Positions 1 through 5,349 are shown, numbered from the stretch's first letter. The stretch is 5,394 nucleotides of DNA from RGIG3009 sp045541305 (GCA_045541305.1 JAZQIV010000103.1:1-5394); one strand, 5' to 3'. Translations and numbers: made by a program. Notes: generated from the sequence alone by a model not told the origin.

Positions 1-73
<73 letters not shown>

Positions 74-97
74 ATGTTGTCGTTGGCGACGTGACTT

Positions 98-126
98 ACT
101 CTATCACATTTTTTACGCCTTGTCAA
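98..126 (-). promoter_or_regulatory. Promoter of the tRNA-Ala gene
   Basis: On the minus strand a perfect TTGACA (126-121) is followed after 17 bases by TAGAGT (103-98). The -10 is preceded by TGTGA, an extended -10 of the TRTG type. It lies 25 bases from the tRNA 5' end, which leaves only a short leader, as is usual for tRNA genes. It is divergent from the perR promoter. Confidence 0.8.
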
Positions 127-147
127 CCCTAAAAAACCTACCCGCTG

Positions 148-174
148 AAAAATTTTTAAAATTTTTTGAAAAAA
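148..174. promoter_or_regulatory. A/T-tract block between divergent promoters (possible UP element)
   Basis: Alternating runs of A and T (A5 T5 A4 T6 G A6) lie directly upstream of the perR -35 and about 20 bases upstream of the tRNA -35. Such tracts bend DNA and can bind the RNA polymerase alpha subunit, so a role as an UP element for one or both promoters is plausible. This is inferred from composition and position only. Confidence 0.4.
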
Positions 175-177
175 GTG

Positions 178-205
178 TTGACAATGAAAAATTTTCTGCT
201 ATACT
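178..205 (+). promoter_or_regulatory. Promoter of the perR-rubrerythrin operon
   Basis: TTGACA at 178-183 is followed after 16 bases by TATACT at 200-205, with TGC just before the -10 (extended -10). Transcription would begin near 212, inside the PerR-type operator at 210-224. This is a strong promoter kept in check by a repressor. Confidence 0.82.
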
Positions 206-209
206 GAGA

Positions 210-224
210 TTGTAATCATTACAA
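210..224. promoter_or_regulatory. PerR-type operator (perfect 7-1-7 inverted repeat)
   Basis: The sequence TTGTAATCATTACAA is a perfect palindrome around one central base. It differs from the well-known PerR box TTATAATNATTATAA only at the symmetric third and thirteenth positions. It starts four bases after the -10 and covers the expected transcription start, so bound protein should block initiation. As it precedes a PerR-like gene, autorepression together with the downstream rubrerythrin is the natural reading. A Fur or Zur box is less likely given the 7-1-7 form and the gene content. Confidence 0.85.
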
Positions 225-255
225 ATCAGTAACGGTTACAGAACGGAGGGCGCAT

Positions 256-669
256 ATGAACAAAGAAACCTTAGGCGCTACACTCCGGCAGCACGGTATA
301 TGTCCCACGCAGCAACGCCTGGCGGTGTATGAGTATTTGCAGCAGCACCGCACGCACCCCACCGTGGATGCGGTATACCAGGCGCTGGTTAAGGAGCAGC
401 CGTCGTTATCGCGCACCACGGTGTACAACACCATGCGCGCCTTGACGAACGCCGGTTTGATCCGCGTCGTAACGATTGATCCCGATGAACAGCATTTTGA
501 TGCCGGCATTGAGGATCACGGGCATTTTCGCTGTAGCCATTGCGGCACAGTGTATGATTTCCCGCTATCGGCCGATACGGTTCGTCCCCTGCTCCCTGAT
601 GGGTTTTCGGTTGCCACCTGGGATATTTATACAAGCGGTGTCTGCCCACATTGTCAAAAAAGCGTATAA
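256..669 (+). CDS. perR: PerR-like peroxide-sensing repressor (Fur family)
   Basis: The 137-residue protein has normal Fur-family length. Residues 1-75 form the winged-helix DNA-binding domain, with SRTTVYNTMRAL as recognition helix; the rest is the dimerisation and metal domain. The five regulatory metal ligands known from Bacillus subtilis PerR (His37, Asp85, His91, His93, Asp104) have equivalents at His34, Asp82, His88, His90 and Asp101. An Asp at the last site is typical of PerR; Fur usually has Glu. Two CxxC pairs (Cys93/Cys96 and Cys130/Cys133) form the structural zinc site. In this family the Fe-bound dimer binds DNA, and peroxide oxidises a ligand histidine and releases it. The ATG at 256 follows GGAGGG at 245-250. 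The operator at 210-224 and the rubrerythrin gene 32 bases downstream, with no terminator between, support PerR over Fur or Zur. Confidence 0.9.
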   Translation: MNKETLGATLRQHGICPTQQRLAVYEYLQQHRTHPTVDAVYQALVKEQPSLSRTTVYNTMRALTNAGLIRVVTIDPDEQHFDAGIEDHGHFRCSHCGTVYDFPLSADTVRPLLPDGFSVATWDIYTSGVCPHCQKSV

Positions 670-701
670 AAACAAAAATTAAAGTTTTGGAGGAATTGGT
701 T

Positions 702-1283
702 ATGAAAAAGTATGTTTGCTTAGTTTGCGGTTACGTGCACAACGGTGATGCGGCTCCCGCCGCCTGCCCGATCTGCCAGGCTCCGGCGGAGAAGTTCAAA
801 GAAGCGGCTCCCGCACCGGCTGCCAAGGATGACGCACCCGTCGCTTCCACCGGCTACAAATGGGCGGATGAGCACCGCGTAGGCGTGGCACAGGGCGTCG
901 AGGATGAGATCATCGAAATGCTGCGCGCCAACTTCAGCGGTGAATGCTCCGAAGTCGGCATGTACTTGGCGATGGCGCGTGTTGCGCATCGCGAAGGCTA
1001 TCCCGAAATCGGTCTTTACTGGGAGAAAGCGGCTTACGAAGAAGCGGAGCACGCTGCTAAATTTGCGGAATTGCTGGGCGAAGTGCTGACCGACAGCACC
1101 AAGAAAAATCTGGCAATGCGTGTAGAAGCGGAGCACGGTGCTACCGACGGTAAAATGATCCTCGCCCGCAAAGCGAAAGAGCTCGGTTACGATGCGATCC
1201 ATGATACTGTCCACGAAATGGCAAAGGACGAAGCGAGACACGGTCGCGCGTTTGAGGGCCTGCTCAACCGTTATTTTAAATAA
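702..1283 (+). CDS. Reverse rubrerythrin (N-terminal rubredoxin, C-terminal diiron domain)
   Basis: This 193-residue cytoplasmic protein starts with a rubredoxin-type Fe(Cys)4 site (Cys6, Cys9, Cys22, Cys25). An Ala/Pro-rich linker (about 34-50) leads to a ferritin-like four-helix domain from about 60 to 193. Expected diiron ligands are visible in order: the GECSE segment (Glu81/Glu84), EEAEH (Glu114, His117), EAEH (142-145) and DEARH (Glu177, His180). Classical rubrerythrins carry the rubredoxin at the C-terminus, so this is the 'reverse' type, which in clostridia is a PerR-controlled peroxide reductase fed by NAD(P)H through rubredoxin-linked electron transfer. No reductase partner is in the window. 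The ATG at 702 is chosen because GGAGG at 689-693 precedes it at good spacing and the rubredoxin domain begins there; an in-frame start at 651 would overlap perR and add unrelated residues. It is probably cotranscribed with perR. Confidence 0.93.
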   Translation: MKKYVCLVCGYVHNGDAAPAACPICQAPAEKFKEAAPAPAAKDDAPVASTGYKWADEHRVGVAQGVEDEIIEMLRANFSGECSEVGMYLAMARVAHREGYPEIGLYWEKAAYEEAEHAAKFAELLGEVLTDSTKKNLAMRVEAEHGATDGKMILARKAKELGYDAIHDTVHEMAKDEARHGRAFEGLLNRYFK

Positions 1284-1330
1284 TTCCGATCGGTCGGCAC
1301 CACACCTGCCGCCCCCTCATAAAACTCAGC

Positions 1331-1369
1331 AACACGGGCGGATGGACTTTCTATCCGCCCGTGTTTTTT
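1331..1369 (+). terminator. Rho-independent terminator of the perR-rubrerythrin operon
   Basis: AACACGGGCGGAT (1331-1343) pairs perfectly with ATCCGCCCGTGTT (1353-1365) around a 9-base loop and runs into six T residues at 1364-1369. The 13-bp GC-rich stem with a T-tract is a textbook intrinsic terminator. The PepSY gene starts 30 bases later. Confidence 0.93.
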
Positions 1370-1398
1370 AACCCAACCATAAAGAAGGTGAATTTCTC

Positions 1399-1782
1399 AT
1401 GACAAAACGCATTTTTCTCGGTTTCACAGCTCTATTCCTCGTGTTGGTGTTATCGGCTTGCGGCGATGCCGCTTTACAAGCCGGCACAACCACGTCAACC
1501 GTTTCAACAACTACTGTATCCACGCAGGAATCCGGCACCACTTCGCAGCCTTCCGGCACAACCGTGATACGCCCCATTACCCGCGATCAAGCCAAAGCGA
1601 TCGCGCTGCAGCACGCCAAGCTCACCGAAGCGAACGTGCGGCGCGTGGAAGCGGAACGGGATCGTGAACGCGGCGTTTTGGTGTATGAGGTGGAATTTGA
1701 CCATCAAGGCTACGAGTATTCGTATGACATCCACGCCGAAACGGGCGAGGTTTTATGGTTCGAAAAGGAATTGGACGATTAA
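1399..1782 (+). CDS. PepSY-domain lipoprotein with Thr/Ser-rich spacer
   Basis: The 127-residue product has a lipoprotein signal peptide: Lys3-Arg4, a hydrophobic core at 5-18, and lipobox LSAC with the acylated Cys at 21. A Thr/Ser-rich, low-complexity spacer follows (about 29-56). Residues 60-127 match a single PepSY domain: ITRDQAKAIALQHA, then VYEVEFDHQGYEYSYDIHAE and a closing TGEVLWFEKE. It should be anchored on the outer face of the membrane. PepSY domains are linked to protease inhibition or protein interaction, but no specific function can be given here. The start is fixed by GAAGGTG at 1384-1390. No convincing promoter lies between the preceding terminator and this start, so expression may depend on readthrough or on an atypical promoter. 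Confidence 0.88.
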   Translation: MTKRIFLGFTALFLVLVLSACGDAALQAGTTTSTVSTTTVSTQESGTTSQPSGTTVIRPITRDQAKAIALQHAKLTEANVRRVEAERDRERGVLVYEVEFDHQGYEYSYDIHAETGEVLWFEKELDD

Positions 1783-1783
1783 C

Positions 1784-1822
1784 AAAAATGTAAGCGGAGT
1801 GAGAAATTCTCACTCCGCTTTT
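1784..1822. terminator. Bidirectional terminator between convergent genes
   Basis: AAGCGGAGTGAGAA (1792-1805) and TTCTCACTCCGCTT (1807-1820) are perfect inverted repeats, realistically a 12-bp stem with a small A/T loop. On the plus strand the stem ends in four T (1819-1822). On the minus strand five T (1788-1784) follow a short distance after the stem. It sits between the stop codons of the PepSY gene and the racemase gene, so it can end both transcripts. Confidence 0.88.
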
Positions 1823-1824
1823 GC

Positions 1825-2529
1825 TTACTCCTTCACCGGGTACCCCGCAGCGGCGACAGCCGCTTTTGCTAACACATCCGCCGCATCCACCGTACCGTCC
1901 GTTGGGATGCCGTACCGTTCAAACCCGATCGGCAGTTCCGTGCAGCCGAGCACGATACGCTGCGCACCCGCCAGTTGCATGCGCTGCATTTCGGCAACGA
2001 TCGGCGCCGTTTCAAACGATGCGGCACCGGCTTTGACACCGTCGTAAATCAAGCCCATAACGTCCCGCTGTGCATCCGCTTCGGGGAAAATGGTTTCGAT
2101 GCCGTATTCCTGCAACACCTTTTGGTACACCCCCGCCGATACCGTGCCACTGGTGGCAAGAAGCCCCACGCACCGCACGCCGTCGTTTGCCAAGGCTTTG
2201 GCGGTTTCACGGATCATGTGCAGGATCGGGACCGGCGATAATTTGGCGATCTCCTCGTAAAAATAATGTGAGGTGTTGCACGGAATCAGCAAAAAGTCTG
2301 CGCCCATGGCCGCTAATTTTTCAGCGGATTCCGCAATATACGGCACCGGTGACTCACCGCCGCCGAGAATGGCTTCGGTGCGGTCCGGAATGCCGGTATG
2401 ACAATCGATATAAATGCGAATGTGCTCCGCATCCGTGCGGGCATCGGTATGCCGCAACAGTTTATCAAACAAATCCAACGTTGCCACGGGGCCCATACCG
2501 CCCACGATGCCGATTGATCGTTTTTGCAT
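1825..2529 (-). CDS. Aspartate/glutamate racemase family protein
   Basis: The 234-residue protein has the two-domain Asp/Glu racemase fold and normal length. The N-terminus reads SIGIVGGMGPVATL, a family hallmark. The two catalytic cysteines are both present: Cys84 in IPCNTSH and Cys196 in LGCTELP. Arg50 (IPDRT) and Lys166 (YDGVKAG) line up, at a constant offset of two, with substrate-binding Arg48 and Lys164 of Pyrococcus horikoshii aspartate racemase, whose cysteines are 82 and 194. A cofactor-independent racemase interconverting L- and D-aspartate is most likely; L/D-glutamate or a broader amino-acid substrate is possible. The ATG at 2529 is preferred over one 18 codons upstream because the conserved fold starts here and GGGGAAG lies just before it. 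The gene stands alone with its own promoter, and its stop abuts the shared terminator. Confidence 0.9.
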   Translation of the reverse strand: MQKRSIGIVGGMGPVATLDLFDKLLRHTDARTDAEHIRIYIDCHTGIPDRTEAILGGGESPVPYIAESAEKLAAMGADFLLIPCNTSHYFYEEIAKLSPVPILHMIRETAKALANDGVRCVGLLATSGTVSAGVYQKVLQEYGIETIFPEADAQRDVMGLIYDGVKAGAASFETAPIVAEMQRMQLAGAQRIVLGCTELPIGFERYGIPTDGTVDAADVLAKAAVAAAGYPVKE

Positions 2530-2554
2530 ACACTCTTCCCCTTTTCCTTTTTGT

Positions 2555-2583
2555 ATTCTATCACAAAAATACGCATCCCGCAA
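2555..2583 (-). promoter_or_regulatory. Promoter of the racemase gene
   Basis: On the minus strand TAGAAT (2560-2555) is preceded by TGTGA, an extended -10 of the TRTG type. A weak -35, TTGCGG (2583-2578), lies 17 bases upstream. The -10 is about 25 bases from the racemase ATG at 2529, leaving a short leader that holds the ribosome binding site. A start codon further upstream at 2583 would sit inside this promoter, which supports the ATG at 2529. Confidence 0.65.
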
Positions 2584-2619
2584 GCAGAATAAAAAATTGT
2601 CGAGATGTTGATTTTTCCA

Positions 2620-2648
2620 TTGCGTAATCTGGCAGGATGTGATATGCT
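2620..2648 (+). promoter_or_regulatory. Promoter of the MBOAT gene
   Basis: TTGCGT (2620-2625) and TATGCT (2643-2648) are spaced by 17 bases, with TGTGA directly before the -10. The -10 ends 42 bases upstream of the MBOAT start. It is back-to-back with the racemase promoter. The -35 is weak, but the TRTG extended -10 compensates. Confidence 0.6.
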
Positions 2649-2690
2649 TATAAATACCTTATTGTCAAAAACCAAAGGAGGGATGAACGC

Positions 2691-4106
2691 ATGGTCTTCA
2701 GTAGCTTGGAATTTCTTTTTGTGTTCATCCCCGCCGTGTTTCTCATATACTATATTGTACCGCAAAAATACCGCAACGTCACGTTGCTGCTCGGCAGCAT
2801 TGCGTTTTACGTGTACGGAACCATCGACCAACCGCTGTATATTCTCTTGTTTTTGATGTCCTCTCTGGTGAACTGGCTGCTCGGTTTTCGCGTTGGCAAG
2901 GATAAAAAGCACCCGCGTTTGTGGCTGGTGATCGGCCTTTTGTATAACTTCGGCTGGTTGTTTGTGTTTAAGTACGCGGGCTTTTTCTTCCGCACAGCGC
3001 AAGCTCTGCTGGACCGTGTTTGGCCGTTGTCGGGCGTCAATTTGCCCGCCGTGGACCTGCTGTTACCCATCGGCATCAGTTTTTACACGTTCCAGATCGT
3101 ATCGTATCTGATCGACGTGTATCGCGGCACAGTGCCGGTTGAACATTCCCTTTTGCGCCTTGCCACATATTTGTACATGTTCCCGCAATTGATCGCCGGT
3201 CCCATTGTCACGTATTCCTCGATGCAGGAGCAGCTGCGTGCCCCCAACATTTCGCTTGCGCGTGTGAACGACGGCTTGCGGGAATTCACCATCGGCCTGG
3301 GGCTGAAGGTATTGCTTGCCAACCGCATCGGCAGCTTGTGGAGCGATATCGGCGATATCGGCTACGACAGCATTTCCACCCCGCTCGCCTGGATGGGCGT
3401 TGTAGCATTTGCGCTGCAGATTTACTTTGATTTTTACGGTTATTCCCTGATGGCGATCGGCCTTGGCAGAATGCTGGGCTTTGAGCTGCCGCAAAACTTC
3501 CGCCACCCCTACACCGCGCTCACGGTCACGGATTTTTGGCGGCGGTGGCACATCACGCTCGGTTCGTGGTTCCGCGACTATTTGTACATTCCCCTGGGCG
3601 GCAACCGCGTGCGTGTTCCGCGCCATATTTTCAATCTGTTGATCGTGTGGGTATCCACCGGTTTTTGGCACGGCGCGAACTGGAACTTCATTTTGTGGGG
3701 ATTCCTCTTCTTCTGCCTGCTGGTGCTGGAGAAGTTTGCCATCAAATCGATTTTGGAACGCTTCCCCGTGTTGGGTCACGGGTATATGATTCTCATCATC
3801 CCGCTGTCGTTTTTGGTGTTCGCGGTTACCGATCTGGGTGATCTGGCGATTTACTTTGAACGGTTATTCCCGTTCCTGCCGGGTGAACCCATCAACATCA
3901 TGGATGGTGATTACCTCAAATACGGCGCCATGTACGGTGTGCTGTTGCTGATCGGCATCGTGTTCTGCACCGAATGGCCGCGCCGCATCTACGAGCGCAT
4001 AAAGCACACGTTTTGGGGCACATTACTCCTGCTTGCCATTTTCTGGGGATCGGTGTATTATCTCTATTTAGGGCTGAACGATCCGTTCTTGTATTTCCGT
4101 TTTTAG
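2691..4106 (+). CDS. MBOAT family O-acyltransferase (AlgI/DltB-like)
   Basis: This 471-residue integral membrane protein has about eleven hydrophobic segments spread from residue 6 to 462. AlgI-type signatures are clear: PIGISFYTFQIVSYLIDVYRG (126-146), FPQLIAGPI (164-172), FDFYGYSLMAIGLGRMLGF (246-264), FWRRWHITLGSWFRDYLYIP (282-301), and FWHGANWNFILWG (325-337). His327 in the last motif is the invariant MBOAT catalytic histidine, and His287 is the second conserved one. Family members pass acyl groups, usually acetyl, from a cytoplasmic donor to the outside for modification of surface polysaccharides or teichoic acids. The ATG at 2691 follows AAAGGAGGG (2674-2682). No dltA or dltC lies nearby, so D-alanylation is not supported, and O-acetylation of a wall or capsular polymer is the better guess. 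The likely extracellular partner is the SGNH protein encoded next. Confidence 0.93.
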   Translation: MVFSSLEFLFVFIPAVFLIYYIVPQKYRNVTLLLGSIAFYVYGTIDQPLYILLFLMSSLVNWLLGFRVGKDKKHPRLWLVIGLLYNFGWLFVFKYAGFFFRTAQALLDRVWPLSGVNLPAVDLLLPIGISFYTFQIVSYLIDVYRGTVPVEHSLLRLATYLYMFPQLIAGPIVTYSSMQEQLRAPNISLARVNDGLREFTIGLGLKVLLANRIGSLWSDIGDIGYDSISTPLAWMGVVAFALQIYFDFYGYSLMAIGLGRMLGFELPQNFRHPYTALTVTDFWRRWHITLGSWFRDYLYIPLGGNRVRVPRHIFNLLIVWVSTGFWHGANWNFILWGFLFFCLLVLEKFAIKSILERFPVLGHGYMILIIPLSFLVFAVTDLGDLAIYFERLFPFLPGEPINIMDGDYLKYGAMYGVLLLIGIVFCTEWPRRIYERIKHTFWGTLLLLAIFWGSVYYLYLGLNDPFLYFRF

Positions 4107-4111
4107 GCTCG

Positions 4112-4141
4112 CGAGCACCGAACGCTTTGCGGTTCCGCTCG
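4112..4141 (+). other. Stem-loop just after the MBOAT stop codon
   Basis: CGAGC (4112-4116) pairs with GCTCG (4137-4141), and inside it GAACGC (4120-4125) pairs with GCGGTTC (4129-4135, one bulged base) around loop TTT. It starts six bases after the MBOAT stop but has no T-tract, so it is not a convincing intrinsic terminator. It may protect the 3' end or attenuate readthrough into the SGNH gene. Together with the next three entries it accounts for the 286-base gap between the two genes; no ORF with a plausible start and ribosome binding site was seen there. Confidence 0.45.
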
Positions 4142-4175
4142 CCGCCTTTACCCGTGCGGGTTTGCACTCATTTTT

Positions 4176-4193
4176 GCAAGGCGATAGCCTTGC
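4176..4193. repeat. Short perfect hairpin with GATA loop
   Basis: GCAAGGC (4176-4182) and GCCTTGC (4187-4193) form a perfect 7-bp stem around GATA. Five T residues lie on its 5' side only, so it does not have terminator form on either strand. It may be part of the same non-coding element as the larger palindrome downstream. Confidence 0.5.
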
Positions 4194-4225
4194 GGCAAAT
4201 TCGCACTTCCCCGCACGAAAAATTC

Positions 4226-4373
4226 GGCGGCAGAAACTCTTTGACCTGCAAAACGGAAATTTTCGGTATGAGAGGAAGCCGACAAAACGCAGGAATACTC
4301 CTGTATTTCAAGTTTTGAGGCAAACTATCACTCGAAAATTTCTTTTGCAGGCGTAAAGGTTTCGACGCTCGCC
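4226..4373. repeat. Long imperfect palindrome, candidate structured RNA or MITE-like element
   Basis: Successive complementary blocks share one centre near 4298. Pairs are 4226-4229/4370-4373, 4233-4237/4359-4363, 4239-4242/4355-4358, 4245-4253/4343-4351, 4256-4265/4333-4342, 4278-4280/4319-4321, 4283-4288/4312-4317 and 4290-4294/4299-4303 (CAGGA, loop ATAC, TCCTG). The central outer blocks give 19 perfect pairs with only a 2-base CG bulge. About 46 pairs build one rod-like hairpin of 148 bases. It has no transposase and no credible ORF. It could be a non-autonomous repeat mobilised in trans, or a 5' leader structure for the SGNH gene, whose ribosome binding site begins six bases after it. 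No match to a named riboswitch was recognised. Confidence 0.65.
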
Positions 4374-4374
4374 A

Positions 4375-4386
4375 GCCTAAGGAGGC
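4375..4386 (+). promoter_or_regulatory. Ribosome binding site of the SGNH gene within a small hairpin
   Basis: AAGGAGG (4379-4385) is a near-perfect Shine-Dalgarno sequence seven bases before the ATG at 4393 and fixes that start. GCCT (4375-4378) can pair with AGGC (4383-4386) around AAGG, which would partly hide it. A 4-bp stem is weak, so an effect on translation is only a possibility. Confidence 0.6.
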
Positions 4387-4392
4387 ACTGAC

Positions 4393-5304
4393 ATGAAAAA
4401 ATGGTTTTCTCATTCGTATATGTGGCTGTTGATCTTGTCGTGCGCAGTCATCGTTCCCACCACGTTGTTGTTGGACGCTTGCAAAAAAGAGCCGGTGGAC
4501 GAGCCTGTTGACGAACCGAGCATCACCACCACAACCACCACAACAACCACAACCACAACAACAACGACAACAACGACCGCGACAACCACATCGGGCACGA
4601 TCACAACACCCGGTTCGGAAACAACCAACACAACCGCGTCGTCGGCTGCACCGTCCACCTCTGCCACAAGCACCTCGGCGACGTCCGCTACCACTTCCAT
4701 CACCTTCCCGGATGCAAACGAGCGCGTGTCCTTCCCCGATACGTTGTTCATCGGCGATTCCCGCACCGTCGGCTTGCGCGATTACGGCAAAACGTCGGAC
4801 GCCACCTTCTTTTGTGCGGTGGGCCTCAGTTCCAACAACGTCACCACCAAAGCGATCGAGGTGCCCGGCTTCAGCGGTGAGGTTACCCTGAGCACGGTGC
4901 TGGAAAGCAAATCGTTTAAGACGGTGTATATCATGCTCGGCATTAACGAGATCGGCGGCACGCTGACCTCCATTGCGAACAAATACCAAAAGACCATTGA
5001 TCTGGTGCACAGCAAGCAACCGAACGCGATTGTGGTGGTCCAATCCACCCTGCACGTTTCCAAAGCGCGGCACGACAAAGAGATCGCCAAAGGCGGGCAC
5101 TTTAACAACAACCGCATTGATGACTTAAACGTCAAGCTGGCAGCGCTGGCAAACGGCACCACCGTGCGGTATCTGGATATGAACCCAATGTTTGATGAGG
5201 GCGGGTATCTGATGGCAGCGGCGGCCGCCGGAGACGGTATCCACATCAAAGCGAAATATTATCTCCTGTGGCGTTCGTATTTGGACCAGCATCGCATTTC
5301 CTGA
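4393..5304 (+). CDS. Membrane-tethered SGNH/GDSL-hydrolase-fold protein with polythreonine linker
   Basis: The 303-residue product starts with a basic, hydrophobic N-terminus (Lys2-Lys3, core about 9-27) ending in LLDAC. Cys30 could be a lipidated cysteine, but Asp at -2 makes the lipobox atypical, so an uncleaved anchor is also possible. An acidic patch (33-41) and a Thr/Ser/Ala-rich linker (45-104) with 18 consecutive Thr (45-62) follow. The domain at about 115-303 carries SGNH blocks: FIGDSRTVGL (nucleophile Ser123), Gly144, GINEIG (Asn185) and DGIHIKAKYY (Asp281, His284), so the catalytic set looks intact. Such proteins act outside the cell as acyltransferases or esterases on glycans. The MBOAT neighbour suggests a surface O-acetylation pair like AlgI/AlgJ or PatA/PatB. 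The 286-base gap is unusual for such a pair, and no good promoter was found within it, so readthrough from the MBOAT promoter is likely. Confidence 0.9.
   Translation: MKKWFSHSYMWLLILSCAVIVPTTLLLDACKKEPVDEPVDEPSITTTTTTTTTTTTTTTTTTATTTSGTITTPGSETTNTTASSAAPSTSATSTSATSATTSITFPDANERVSFPDTLFIGDSRTVGLRDYGKTSDATFFCAVGLSSNNVTTKAIEVPGFSGEVTLSTVLESKSFKTVYIMLGINEIGGTLTSIANKYQKTIDLVHSKQPNAIVVVQSTLHVSKARHDKEIAKGGHFNNNRIDDLNVKLAALANGTTVRYLDMNPMFDEGGYLMAAAAAGDGIHIKAKYYLLWRSYLDQHRIS
4525..4590 (+). repeat. Threonine-codon repeat (ACN microsatellite-like tract)
   Basis: Eighteen consecutive threonine codons, then one alanine codon and three more threonine codons, encode the linker core of the SGNH protein. 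ACC, ACA and ACG are mixed irregularly, so the tract is not a pure trinucleotide repeat. This implies selection for amino-acid content, or an old repeat broken up by silent changes. The antisense strand gives a spurious valine-rich reading. Confidence 0.85.
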
Positions 5305-5313
5305 ATCATTCAC

Positions 5314-5349
5314 AAAAAAGCCGCTGCCCCCATGGGGCAGAGGGGTTTC
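5314..5349. terminator. Terminator hairpin downstream of the SGNH gene, best oriented for the minus strand
   Basis: CTGCCCC (5324-5330) pairs with GGGGCAG (5334-5340) around CAT. Read on the minus strand, the stem is followed by CGGC and six T (5319-5314), a good intrinsic terminator. On the plus strand it is followed by AGGGGTTTCTTATTT, a poorer U-tract that may still end the SGNH transcript. The better minus-strand form suggests a convergent gene arriving from beyond the right edge. Confidence 0.75.

Noticed and set aside
651..701. Upstream in-frame ATG for the rubrerythrin at 651
   Set aside because: It would overlap perR, lacks a ribosome binding site, and adds residues before the rubredoxin domain; the ATG at 702 has GGAGG at good spacing.
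720..1241. 173-codon minus-strand open frame inside the rubrerythrin gene
   Set aside because: It is fully antisense to a well-supported rubrerythrin with all metal ligands, and no independent gene signal was seen for it.
2530..2583. Upstream in-frame ATG for the racemase at 2583
   Set aside because: It lies within the predicted promoter; the ATG at 2529 has a purine-rich ribosome binding site and begins at the conserved fold.
2313..3002. 229-codon minus-strand frame across the racemase start and the MBOAT 5' end
   Set aside because: It overlaps two real genes and both promoters, and its translation has no family features.
3063..3779. 238-codon minus-strand open frame inside the MBOAT gene
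   Set aside because: The plus frame has unmistakable MBOAT motifs; the antisense product is hydrophilic, Gln/Arg-rich and matches no family.
4107..4392. A promoter for the SGNH gene within the intergenic region
   Set aside because: Candidate pairs such as TTGCAC/TAGCCT (4162-4190) and TTGACC (4241-4246) with no fitting -10 are too weak to report.
4525..4590. CRISPR or tandem-array reading of the repeated ACN tract
   Set aside because: There are no spacer-separated repeats; it is a coding threonine homopolymer.
4168..5100. 310-codon minus-strand open frame opposite the SGNH gene
   Set aside because: It is antisense to a clear SGNH gene, gives a low-complexity Cys/Gly/Arg-rich stretch opposite the threonine repeat, and shows no domain. 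It is open because of the biased composition of the opposite strand.
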